Positions 6,897-13,747 of a DNA stretch of 14,639 bases are shown here, piece after piece. The notes beneath the pieces were generated by a model that was given only the letters and a program-made list of their open reading frames with translations, was not told the origin of the DNA and did no database searches. The position numbers and the translations under genes are program-made. Numbering within the stretch: position 1 is the first letter of the stretch; every line of letters starts with the position of its first letter. The DNA is from an uncultured Clostridia bacterium (GTDB taxonomy: Bacteria > Bacillota > Clostridia > Christensenellales > Borkfalkiaceae): assembly GCA_945834965.1 (NCBI GenBank), contig CAMAHZ010000011.1, positions 1 through 14,639 on the forward strand, written 5' to 3'.

Positions 6897-7871
6897 TTAG
6901 CCGAAGAACACCTGAGCAAACGCACTCTCTAAAGAGCCGGCAGGCGTTATAAGTCCGCCTTTGGTTGACGCCGAAACGGCGTAAAGCCCGTCGATAAGCC
7001 TTATAAGCCTATCCTTGCCCATCGCCTTAGCCTGCTGACGGGTTTTGGTCAAGGCGTAGTCCTTCATCTTGAGCATAGCAGCAAGTTCGTCCTGCGATTT
7101 TTCGGACACGAGTACCGTTAAAAGGTTTTTGAAATAGTTTAAGAGCGACGCTATGACGGCGTTAGAATCGTACCCCTTGGATAAAAGGTCTTTGCAGATT
7201 TCGGTAAACGACGAATAATCGCCCCTTGATACGGCGCCCGTCATCTGATAGACGCGATAGTCTGCGTCCTTATAGACGAGTTCGTCTACGTCCGCTTTGG
7301 TTATAAGCCCTTCTTTGCCCCACTCTATAAGTTTTTCAACTTCCTTACTCACCCTTGCCATATCGTTCACGCAGTAGTCGGCAATGGCTTCGCACGCTTC
7401 GACAGACGACGAAACGCCCGACTTTTTCATAGTGAGATAGCACCAACGGGCAACCGTCTCCCTGTCGGCTTTGTTGCAATCGAAATAGCTTACCGCCTTC
7501 TTCCTTTTAAAATCGCACCCCTTTTTAGATTGTGAGTTGACTATTATCAAGGTTGCGGTATCGGGGAAGTTTTCAAACGTAGATTTTAAATATTTTTCAT
7601 AGTCGGAATCGGTGGGATAAAATTCCGTAACCTTAACAATTCTGCAAGGCGCCATAAACGGGAATACGGCAAGGGCTGAAACTATATCTTCTATCCCTGC
7701 ACCCTTAATGTTATCGCCGTCAAAGGAAATATAGTTGAGCTCCGGCATTTCCAAAAATGCGTTTTTGACCATATTTTCCGCAGAAGTGCGAAAATAGGCG
7801 TCGTCGCCTTCAAACAGGTAGATTGCCCTTCTGCCGCTTTTTATATCGTCTTTAAGTTCGGTAAATTTCAT
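6897..7871 (-). CDS. holA: DNA polymerase III delta subunit (clamp loader)
   Basis: Delta opens the beta sliding clamp as part of the clamp-loader complex at the replication fork. The 324 residues match the family length. Visible are the N-terminal YLFEGDDAYF segment (about 18-27), the TLIIVNS strand with a following KKG, the middle-domain YCVNDMARVSKEVEKLIEW motif, and a C-terminal helical collar domain (from about 210). As expected for delta, no functional Walker A motif is present. The ATG is three bases after the comEC stop, with AAAGGA overlapping the comEC end. comEC-holA is a common pair in Firmicutes, so this assignment is supported by context. The protein is not closely similar to B. 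subtilis HolA by eye, but the order of motifs fits. Confidence 0.92.
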   Translation of the reverse strand: MKFTELKDDIKSGRRAIYLFEGDDAYFRTSAENMVKNAFLEMPELNYISFDGDNIKGAGIEDIVSALAVFPFMAPCRIVKVTEFYPTDSDYEKYLKSTFENFPDTATLIIVNSQSKKGCDFKRKKAVSYFDCNKADRETVARWCYLTMKKSGVSSSVEACEAIADYCVNDMARVSKEVEKLIEWGKEGLITKADVDELVYKDADYRVYQMTGAVSRGDYSSFTEICKDLLSKGYDSNAVIASLLNYFKNLLTVLVSEKSQDELAAMLKMKDYALTKTRQQAKAMGKDRLIRLIDGLYAVSASTKGGLITPAGSLESAFAQVFFG

Positions 7872-7874
7872 AGC

Positions 7875-9935
7875 TTATTCCTTTGGTGTTATGCACTCTT
7901 TCGTCAGTCTGCCGTAGCTTACGTTATATCTCATCTTTCCGCAATAGGATAGGTCGTAGCTGTCGTTTTCGGTGAAAAGTACGGGGGCGTTGTTGGCATA
8001 GGCGTACATACACAGATTGTACTTTTCGGGCAGTTTGCCATACTCTTCCCCCTTGTCGTCATAGGCAAAAGCTATAGCCACGCCGCCGCAATCTGCGTAT
8101 AACGCGTTGCCTTCAAATCTAAATTCTATTCCGCACTCGCAAAACTCGTCGGCGTAGGTTACGGAATAATTGCCAAGAGACGGCATTGCGCCCGTACCGG
8201 CTTTTAAATACACCTTGTCGTATCCGCCGCTCAAGTTTATCATTGTGTTAAGAGTTTCGTCCACGCCTACGATTATGAGCGTATCGGCGTTTTGAGTTAC
8301 GTATTCGGGTACGCCGTCTACGTTCTGCGTGACGATTAACACCGAGCCTTGCGCGTTGCTTAAATACGCGTAGCCGCCGTCGGTCGCCGAAGAAAAGCTT
8401 ATCGACGTGCCGTTGCCGTAAGAATGTGTAACCGATAGGCACAAGACGATTAAGAAGGTCAACCCCACCGCCGCACAGCGCACGCCGCTTTTGAGATTGA
8501 TTTTATCCGTAAGCGCAAGCGTTAAGATTATGAACGGGACGTAAATCCAAGTGCTGAAATTGCCGTAGATTACTGCGTTTTCCACTCCGCTTGAAACGAT
8601 TAAATTCATTAGAAACTGCAACGGCACCGCCGTAACCGACATAAGCGTTGGCGCGCAAAAGGGCAGAATACCGCAAATTACCGTTACCGCAAACAACGCA
8701 ACGTAATAGGCGGATATGAGCGGAATGAAAACTAAGTTTAATATTATGCCTGCCCAGGAAATACTGTTGAAAGACGACGCAAGGACGGGTATCGTTGCAA
8801 ACTGAGCCGACCAGCCTGTCGATACGCCTTTTCTCAATTTTTTGGGTAAAAAGCGCAAAAGAGAATAAAAATTGCGGTGCAAAAAGAGAATTCCCAACAC
8901 GGCGCTAAATGACAGCGCAAACCCCACTTCGAACAGCGAGAGCGGATTAATCAACAATATAATTATTGCCGCAATCGAAACGCCGTTAAGGGCGTCGTAC
9001 CTTCTTTGCAGGCAGGAAGCCGTTGCCGTGACCGAACACATTATCGCCGCACGGACTGACGACGGTGTAAAATTGCACACTCCTGCAAATAAGAATATGA
9101 ACGCTATTCGGATTGCCGCCGAAACGTAGCGATTGAGCGGCGTCCTTTTAAGTACCGCCGTAAGTGCGGCGTAGATTACGCCGATATGTAAACCCGACAC
9201 GGCGAACACGTGGGCTATTCCGCCGCCCCTGAAAGCGGCGATAGTACCCGAAGAAATCAAATCCGCGTTGCCCGTTAAAAGAGCAAGGGCGACCGACGCC
9301 GTTTCCCCGTCTAAATTTGCGTAGAGCATCTGCTCTATTCTATACGCAATTTCGCCGAAGAGCGAAAAGCCGTAATTAGCCTTTATGCTGCCTGCCACCA
9401 CGCAGGAATATTTAACGCCGCAAGCTGCGTAGTAGTTGACCGAGCCTGAAGAAATAAAGGAAAACGCTTCGGGTTGAGAATACAAACTCACTTCGTATCC
9501 CCTGCGGCAGTATTCACCGGCGTTCTCCAAAAAATAGGCGATAAGCTTGCCGTTAACCGCCGTTTGCCCAAAACGGACGTTTTCAAGCACGATAAAACGG
9601 GTACCCTTAGAAGTTAAACCCACTTCGCTGACCCTGCCGTAAATCATAACGGCGCTATCTACAAACACGTCCTTATTGCAGTAATTGAAAATTAATACTC
9701 TCGTGTAGATAAAGCCGACCGCAAAGACGGCGGTAACGGAAATAAGCAGGGCGACAGAGCCAAAGTTTTTAAATTTTATTCCGTAAATTGCACACGCGCA
9801 AAGCGCAAGCCCGACGGGTAAAAGCGCCCACAGCGAACTGAACTTAAAATATTCGACTACGGTTGCAAGCACTATGCCGGCGACGAGCGTTACTGCGTAC
9901 GATAACGGCAGACGGATATTGAATAGCTTTTTCAT
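7875..9935 (-). CDS. comEC: ComEC/Rec2 family DNA-uptake channel with atypical C-terminal domain
   Basis: ComEC carries transforming single-stranded DNA across the cytoplasmic membrane. The 686-residue chain has N-terminal helices, an OB-like/DUF4131 region (about 85-185), then the Competence domain (about 204-475) with the diagnostic ALLTGNADLISSGTIAAFR...GIAHVFAVSGLHIG block ending near residue 252 and PSSVRAAIM near 291-299. The C-terminal 170 residues sit where ComEC proteins normally carry a metallo-beta-lactamase domain. Alternating beta/alpha pattern is visible, but no HxHxDH motif: the aligned stretch reads DTLIIVGVDETLNT (about 551). I infer a degenerate, probably non-metal-binding version. 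The ATG at 9935 follows its own promoter. The protein is shorter than the common 750-800 residues. Whether the organism is transformable is unknown. Confidence 0.9.
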   Translation of the reverse strand: MKKLFNIRLPLSYAVTLVAGIVLATVVEYFKFSSLWALLPVGLALCACAIYGIKFKNFGSVALLISVTAVFAVGFIYTRVLIFNYCNKDVFVDSAVMIYGRVSEVGLTSKGTRFIVLENVRFGQTAVNGKLIAYFLENAGEYCRRGYEVSLYSQPEAFSFISSGSVNYYAACGVKYSCVVAGSIKANYGFSLFGEIAYRIEQMLYANLDGETASVALALLTGNADLISSGTIAAFRGGGIAHVFAVSGLHIGVIYAALTAVLKRTPLNRYVSAAIRIAFIFLFAGVCNFTPSSVRAAIMCSVTATASCLQRRYDALNGVSIAAIIILLINPLSLFEVGFALSFSAVLGILFLHRNFYSLLRFLPKKLRKGVSTGWSAQFATIPVLASSFNSISWAGIILNLVFIPLISAYYVALFAVTVICGILPFCAPTLMSVTAVPLQFLMNLIVSSGVENAVIYGNFSTWIYVPFIILTLALTDKINLKSGVRCAAVGLTFLIVLCLSVTHSYGNGTSISFSSATDGGYAYLSNAQGSVLIVTQNVDGVPEYVTQNADTLIIVGVDETLNTMINLSGGYDKVYLKAGTGAMPSLGNYSVTYADEFCECGIEFRFEGNALYADCGGVAIAFAYDDKGEEYGKLPEKYNLCMYAYANNAPVLFTENDSYDLSYCGKMRYNVSYGRLTKECITPKE

Positions 9936-9950
9936 ATTCTCTATCCGTTG

Positions 9951-9979
9951 ATTGTATCACTTTTACTTTATTTAGTCAA
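9951..9979 (-). promoter_or_regulatory. Promoter of comEC-holA
   Basis: On the minus strand TTGACT (9979-9974) and TACAAT (9956-9951) are separated by exactly 17 bases. Transcription should begin only a few bases before the comEC ATG region, giving a very short leader of roughly 10 bases in which no good Shine-Dalgarno is visible (only GGATAGAGA). Confidence 0.7.
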
Positions 9980-10016
9980 CTTTGATACGAAGGGTTGTTT
10001 CAACCATTAACGCCTT

Positions 10017-10355
10017 TTAGCACCCTAAAAACTCAACGCCCTTAAGCATTACGTCGTTAACCGTGTCGTTTACGAGCGAATAGGTTATAATCTTTCCGTT
10101 TCTTTCACACTTGACTATGCCTAAATTTTTTAATAGCCGCAGCTGATGGGAAACGGTGGTTTGGTTTATGTCCAACACCCTTGAAAGGTCAGTTACGCAC
10201 ATTTCGGAAATTGCCAGAGCGGACAGCATACGCACGCGAGTAGGGTCTGCAAATACCCCGAAAAAGCAGGTTATACTGTCAAGCACGTCGCCTTGGGGTA
10301 CGTATTCTTCCACCAACTCTTTAGTACGTCTGTCTAAAAGCATCATTTCACGCAT
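10017..10355 (-). CDS. ArsR/SmtB-family transcriptional regulator
   Basis: A 112-residue winged-helix repressor. The DPTRVRML segment (37-44), EMCVTDLSRVLDINQTTVSHQLRLLKNLGIV (51-81, helix-turn-helix) and wing CERNGKIITYSL (83-94) are characteristic. Members usually act as homodimers that leave DNA on binding a metal or other ligand. The helix-3 position has a single Cys (C53, EMCVTD versus the arsenic-sensor ELCVCD), and the last helix, NDTVNDVMLKGVEFLGC, lacks the His residues of the zinc-type Asp-His-His site. Other cysteines are C30, C83 and C112. The inducer is therefore not predictable and may not be zinc or arsenite. It has its own promoter downstream of copA, an AGGAG Shine-Dalgarno, and no clear terminator before it, so copA read-through is possible. 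Its targets may include itself; no other metal gene follows. Confidence 0.9.
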   Translation of the reverse strand: MREMMLLDRRTKELVEEYVPQGDVLDSITCFFGVFADPTRVRMLSALAISEMCVTDLSRVLDINQTTVSHQLRLLKNLGIVKCERNGKIITYSLVNDTVNDVMLKGVEFLGC

Positions 10356-10377
10356 AAGCTCAATCTCCTACGACATA

Positions 10378-10407
10378 ATTATAGTGGTTGATATGAGCGT
10401 GCGTCAA
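10378..10407 (-). promoter_or_regulatory. Promoter of the ArsR-family gene with repeated octamer
   Basis: On the minus strand TTGACG (10407-10402) and TATAAT (10383-10378) have an 18-base spacer. The octamer GCTCATAT occurs twice around the -35 region (10415-10408 and 10399-10392), 16 bases centre to centre on the same face of the helix. It is a candidate operator for autoregulation, though ArsR-family sites are usually inverted repeats. Confidence 0.65.
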
Positions 10408-10449
10408 TATGAGCTTTTGGCTTATTATGTCACAATTTGAGTTATTTGC

Positions 10450-10665
10450 TTACTTATTTTCGATACCCGTTACGCTGTAACCTGCGTCGGTTATAACCTT
10501 GGTTAAAACTTCGTTAGAAAGCTCTTCCCTACTCCTTACGACTGCAAGCTTTTTCTTTAATTTTACGTCTGCGGAGACTACGCCTTCCACCGCAGAGAGA
10601 GCCTTTTCTACCCTTGCGGCGCAATGTTCGCAACACATACCTTCTACGCTGATTAATTTTTTCAT
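10450..10665 (-). CDS. Possible separately translated CopZ-like copper chaperone (internal start in copA)
   Basis: The ATG at 10665 lies inside the copA frame (residue 751) and begins MKKLISVEGMCCEHCAARVE, exactly where a free CopZ would begin. It is preceded by a perfect AAAGGAGG (10674-10681) with eight bases of spacing, a far better site than that of copA itself. Initiation there would give a 71-residue HMA protein with the Cu(I)-binding CxxC (C762/C765 in copA numbering), able to deliver copper to CopA. The upstream linker looks like translated intergenic DNA (Asn-rich, AT-rich). Either copA and copZ fused by losing a stop codon and copZ kept its own start, or the site is a relic. The domain is certain; separate translation is inference. 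Confidence 0.5.
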   Translation of the reverse strand: MKKLISVEGMCCEHCAARVEKALSAVEGVVSADVKLKKKLAVVRSREELSNEVLTKVITDAGYSVTGIENK

Positions 10666-12915
10666 ATAACCGTCCTCCTTTAATAGGTTTTCTTGATTAT
10701 TATTTGCATTTCCGTTATTAACGCTTAATTTCTTATTTTTATATAAAAGCAACCGTAAGGCGTTGCCCACTACGAATAGTGAGCTAAGCGACATACTAAG
10801 CGCACCCCACATAGGATTGAAAAACACCCCAGCAAACGAGAGAACGCCTGCCGCTACGGGTATCATAACCACGTTATAGAAAAACGCCCAGAAAAGATTT
10901 TGCTTTACGTTGCGAACGGTTGCCCTGCTTAAATCAATCGCCGTATCGAGCGCACGCAAATCGCCGCTTATTAAAACGACGCCTGCGCTGTCGATTGCCA
11001 CGTCGCTTCCGCCGCCCATAGCTATACCTACGTCGGCAGTCTTTAGGGCGGGGCTGTCGTTTACGCCGTCGCCCACCATTGCAACCGTACCGCCGATTTT
11101 TTGCATATTTTCGACCATACGAAGTTTATCTTCGGGCAGAACTTGCGCAACGAAATCGTCTATCCCAACGCTGTCCGCAACGGCTTTCGCCGCCACTTCG
11201 TTGTCGCCCGTGAGCATAGCTACCCTTATATTTCTATCCTTCAAAAGCCCTACCGCGTCCGCACTCGTCTTTTTAATCTCGTCTGCAACGGCGAAGATTG
11301 CCAAAACCTTATTATCGTCGGCAAAGTAGACCACAGTCTTACCCTGTGCCGACAGCTTTTGGGCGGTGTTCTTAACGTCCTTAGAAAGTTTCAAGTCGGA
11401 AATAAGCGATAGGTTGCCGAGCCTGTAACGCACGCCGTTATAGGTTGCGGTTGCGCCCTTACCCACGATATATTCAAACCCGTTTACGCTTTCAGATGAG
11501 TTGCAATAAGCAGATATACACTTTGCCAAGGGGTGGTTTGAATTGCTCTCTATCGCGCCTGCAATCTTAAGAACGGCGTCCCTTTCAGCCCCGAATACAC
11601 ATAAGTCGGACACGGTGGGTTTACCTTCGGTCAGGGTTGCGGTTTTATCCAAAAGAACGCAGTTTATTTCCCTTGTCTTTTGCAGGGCTTCCGCATCCTT
11701 ATATAGTACGCCCAAGGACGCGGCTTTGCCCGTAGCCGTCATTATTGCGACGGGCGTTGCAAGCCCTAACGCACACGGACAGGAAACTACTAAAACGGAG
11801 ATTGCGTAGGTTACGCAGTGGTCGGCGTTAAAGCCGCCGTCGATAAGCACCCACGCCAAAAAGGTAATTAGCGAAATTGCCACGACCACGGGCACGAATA
11901 TGCCTGCAACCTTATCGGCAAATTTTTGTATAGGCGCTTTAGTCGCCCCTGCCTGCCTGACCAACCTTATTATCTGCGATAAAGTCGTGTCGCCGCCGAC
12001 CTTGCTTGCGCGCACCTTTATAAGTCCATCCGTGTTGACAGATGCGGTCGTTACGAAATCGCCTTCTAAAACTTCTACGGGCATACTCTCGCCCGTGATT
12101 GCGGACTTATCCAAAAAGGCGTGACCTTCTACTATCTCGCCGTCGACGGGTACGTAATCGCCCTGCATAACTACTACTATATCGCCGCACTTTACGCTCT
12201 TTGCAGAAACTTTTTTGCGCTCGCCGTCAACTTCTATCGTCACCGTATCGGGTGCAAGGCGGAGTAGCTTTTCTATTTCCTTACCCGTCTTTTTCTTTGA
12301 CTTTTCTTCTAACCACTTGCCTATATCGACGAGCGTTAAAATCATTGCCGCACTCTCGAAATACAGGTGCGAGCCGCCCACCGTTATATTAAAGAACGCA
12401 AGTACGGTCAGGACGAGAGAATATAGAAAGGAAACGCCTGAGCCAAGGGCGACGAGCGTGTCCATATTAGGCACTTTTTTTATAAGCGCAAAAAAGCCCT
12501 TTGTGAAATATTTGTAGTTTACGCCGAGCACCGCCGCCGACAGCACGCACTGCGCTACCGCAGACCATTTTGCGTTTTCGCCGAGCTGTACTATATGCGG
12601 CAAAGCCATTGCAAGGAACATTATCGGCACGAGAAAACACAGCGAAATTATAAAGCGAATTAATAAATTTTTATCGTTTAATTGCTGTCTTTCAACGGGG
12701 GCTTCCCCTTCTTGATATATGCCGTAACCAAGCCCTTCTACGCAAGCGAATATCTCTTCTTCCGTCAAAAAATTTTCGTCGAAGTCGATGCGCATAGACT
12801 TGCCCATTAAACTGACTTCGACCGAGTTTACACCGATAAGCCTTGTAAGCGATTTTTCTATACCTGCCGAACAAGCCGAGCAGGTCATTCCCGTTATATC
12901 GTAATTTTTTACCAT
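10450..12915 (-). CDS. copA: P1B-type Cu(I)-exporting ATPase with N- and C-terminal HMA domains
   Basis: It pumps Cu(I) out of the cytoplasm using ATP. The 821 residues comprise: HMA domain 1-70 with GMTCSAC (C12, C15); eight membrane helices; actuator TGES at 274-277; CPC metal site at 379-381; phosphorylation motif at 423; HP at 461-462; MLTGDN 567-572; GDGVND 615-620; helix 7 FFYNVVM and helix 8 SMSLSSLFVVGNALRL, both of the copper class; then an Asn-rich linker (about 728-745) and a second HMA domain 751-821 with GMCCEHC. Two oddities: the phosphorylation motif reads DKTATLT, Ala426 (codon GCA) replacing the near-invariant Gly; and the C-terminal HMA has its own ribosome binding site. The start follows csoR by nine bases with TAAGGA as Shine-Dalgarno. 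Copper induction through CsoR is expected. Catalytic Asp423 is intact, so I treat it as functional. Confidence 0.95.
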   Translation of the reverse strand: MVKNYDITGMTCSACSAGIEKSLTRLIGVNSVEVSLMGKSMRIDFDENFLTEEEIFACVEGLGYGIYQEGEAPVERQQLNDKNLLIRFIISLCFLVPIMFLAMALPHIVQLGENAKWSAVAQCVLSAAVLGVNYKYFTKGFFALIKKVPNMDTLVALGSGVSFLYSLVLTVLAFFNITVGGSHLYFESAAMILTLVDIGKWLEEKSKKKTGKEIEKLLRLAPDTVTIEVDGERKKVSAKSVKCGDIVVVMQGDYVPVDGEIVEGHAFLDKSAITGESMPVEVLEGDFVTTASVNTDGLIKVRASKVGGDTTLSQIIRLVRQAGATKAPIQKFADKVAGIFVPVVVAISLITFLAWVLIDGGFNADHCVTYAISVLVVSCPCALGLATPVAIMTATGKAASLGVLYKDAEALQKTREINCVLLDKTATLTEGKPTVSDLCVFGAERDAVLKIAGAIESNSNHPLAKCISAYCNSSESVNGFEYIVGKGATATYNGVRYRLGNLSLISDLKLSKDVKNTAQKLSAQGKTVVYFADDNKVLAIFAVADEIKKTSADAVGLLKDRNIRVAMLTGDNEVAAKAVADSVGIDDFVAQVLPEDKLRMVENMQKIGGTVAMVGDGVNDSPALKTADVGIAMGGGSDVAIDSAGVVLISGDLRALDTAIDLSRATVRNVKQNLFWAFFYNVVMIPVAAGVLSFAGVFFNPMWGALSMSLSSLFVVGNALRLLLYKNKKLSVNNGNANNNQENLLKEDGYMKKLISVEGMCCEHCAARVEKALSAVEGVVSADVKLKKKLAVVRSREELSNEVLTKVITDAGYSVTGIENK
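10674..10681 (-). promoter_or_regulatory. Perfect Shine-Dalgarno inside the copA frame
   Basis: On the minus strand AAAGGAGG sits eight bases before an in-frame ATG at residue 751 of CopA. It encodes the residues around LKED of the linker. The strength and spacing decide the case for an internal start giving a free CopZ-like protein. Confidence 0.75.
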
Positions 12916-12924
12916 TATTAATCC

Positions 12925-13242
12925 TTATTTCATTAATTTCTGTAAAAGGTCAACGAGCTCGTCTACCACCCCGTCGTTGCCCTGACGGATATTTTCGGCA
13001 ACGCAGGTGCGCACGTGAGACGCAAGCAGAACCTTATTAAAGCTGTTCAAAGCAGCGTTAGCCGCCGCAACCTGCATTAAAATATCGGCGCAGTAAGCGT
13101 TGTTTTCCACCATATTCTGTATGCCCCTAATCTGCCCTTCAATTCGCTTTAACCTGTTTAATAAATCTTTAAGCTCTTCGGGCGACCTGACCTTTACTTT
13201 GTTTTCGCACTCGGAACATTGATTACAGCATTTTTCTGACAT
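12925..13242 (-). CDS. csoR: Copper-sensing repressor CsoR
   Basis: CsoR is an all-helical tetrameric repressor that releases DNA on binding Cu(I). The 105-residue protein has the family core from about residue 19: LLNRLKRIEGQIRGIQNMVENNAYCADIL, then ALNS...LLASHVRTCV. The Cu(I) ligands are C51, H76 and C80, with the spacing (25 and 4) of the M. tuberculosis C36-H61-C65 triad. The N-terminus carries an additional Cys cluster (C5, C6, C9, C12, in CCNQCSEC), beyond the core fold. Start: ATG at 13242 with GGAG seven bases upstream. It is the first gene of csoR-copA; the stop is nine bases from the copA ATG. Two copies of a CsoR-type operator lie in its promoter and leader, so it should repress its own operon. 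Confidence 0.95.
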   Translation of the reverse strand: MSEKCCNQCSECENKVKVRSPEELKDLLNRLKRIEGQIRGIQNMVENNAYCADILMQVAAANAALNSFNKVLLASHVRTCVAENIRQGNDGVVDELVDLLQKLMK

Positions 13243-13253
13243 ATTAAATCTCC

Positions 13254-13272
13254 GTATACCCCCGTCGGGTAT
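13254..13272 (-). promoter_or_regulatory. CsoR-type operator 2 (leader)
   Basis: GTATACCCCCGTCGGGTAT is a pseudo-palindrome with the C-run/G-run core flanked by TATA-like arms that is known for CsoR operators. It lies about +7 to +25 of the predicted transcript, just upstream of the csoR Shine-Dalgarno, and could act as a roadblock. Confidence 0.75.
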
Positions 13273-13285
13273 TTATTTTAGAGTT

Positions 13286-13314
13286 ATTATATACCCGTAG
13301 GGGGTATATGTCAA
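13286..13314 (-). promoter_or_regulatory. Consensus promoter of csoR-copA with operator 1 in the spacer
   Basis: On the minus strand TTGACA (13314-13309) and TATAAT (13291-13286) are both full consensus and 17 bases apart. The spacer is almost entirely the palindrome TATACCCGTAGGGGGTATA (plus-strand 13290-13308), the CsoR operator type. A bound CsoR tetramer would block RNA polymerase, giving a tightly off but very strong on state when copper rises. Confidence 0.9.
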
Positions 13315-13368
13315 GCGTTGGAATAAAAATTACCGCAAAAAAATTTGTGCAAATACAGGTAAAAACGC

Positions 13369-13397
13369 TTGTATTTTAACCGTGTTTGATATAAAAT
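13369..13397 (+). promoter_or_regulatory. Promoter of tRNA-Ser
   Basis: TTGTAT at 13369-13374 and TAAAAT at 13392-13397 are 17 bases apart, placing the transcript start a few bases before the mature tRNA at 13411. It diverges from the csoR promoter about 55 bases away. Confidence 0.6.
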
Positions 13398-13410
13398 CAT
13401 TATTGCTGTT

Positions 13411-13500
13411 GCAGAGGTGGCAGAGTGGTCGAATGCGCACGACTCGAAATCGTGTTACGTAGGAATACGTACGGAGGTTCGAATCCTCTCCTCTGCGCCA
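13411..13500 (+). tRNA. tRNA-Ser(CGA)
   Basis: A class II tRNA with encoded CCA (13498-13500). The seven-pair acceptor stem is GCAGAGG/CCTCTGC; anticodon stem CACGA/TCGTG encloses loop CTCGAAA, anticodon CGA at 13445-13447, which reads the serine codon UCG. The long variable arm TACGTA-GGAA-TACGTA and the T-arm with TTCGAAT are typical of tRNA-Ser. Its terminator follows immediately. The last 19 bases recur 247 bp downstream. Confidence 0.97.
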
Positions 13501-13538
13501 AAGATGCCCAAATGACTTCCGTCATTTGGGCATCTTTT
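13501..13538 (+). terminator. Terminator of tRNA-Ser
   Basis: A perfect 16-bp stem, AAGATGCCCAAATGAC with its complement, closes on a TTCC tetraloop and ends in TTTT, beginning at the first base after CCA. It is homologous in design to the hairpin at 13748-13786. Confidence 0.9.
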
Positions 13539-13728
13539 GATGTAAAGAGAAAGGAGAGAACCTCCGTAGGGTGACGCGATTGCGAATTTATATAGTCTAT
13601 ATGACTTTCCCACGTTTCGACCAATCGCTATTCCGTCGCAACTGCGTTGCTCCTTACGCCCCACCGCTTGCGGTGGCACGAGCCGATTGATAAAGTTTAT
13701 TTTACCATTTTGAGATTATCGGCGAAGT
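13539..13728. repeat. Non-coding spacer of the first repeat unit
   Basis: No gene is visible. It begins with a 40-base block (TGTAAAGAGAAAGG ... AACCTCCGT ... GGTGAC) that recurs in diverged form at 13789-13822. It contains a perfect 7-bp palindromic hairpin, CCACCGC-TT-GCGGTGG, at 13661-13676. The remainder has no coding bias; the reverse-strand open frames here are built from repeat DNA. It is probably an intergenic repeat family of this genome. Confidence 0.5.
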
Positions 13729-13747
13729 AATCCTCTCCTCTGCGCCA
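13729..13747 (+). repeat. Second copy of the tRNA-Ser 3' end
   Basis: AATCCTCTCCTCTGCGCCA is identical over 19 bases to 13482-13500, the T-stem 3' half, acceptor 3' strand, discriminator base and CCA. The rest of a tRNA is missing upstream (ATTATCGGCGAAGT instead of the T-loop), so it is a fragment and not a gene. It is followed by its own terminator-like hairpin exactly as the real tRNA is. Confidence 0.9.

Noticed and set aside
9996..10010. GGTTG-TTT-CAACC hairpin after the ArsR-family gene as a terminator
   Set aside because: Five-bp stem with no T-run on either strand; too weak to call.
13482..13747. attL/attR pair of an integrated element, from the 19-bp tRNA 3' end repeat
   Set aside because: Only 247 bp separates the copies, with no integrase or cargo gene. 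It may be a scar, but an element cannot be claimed.
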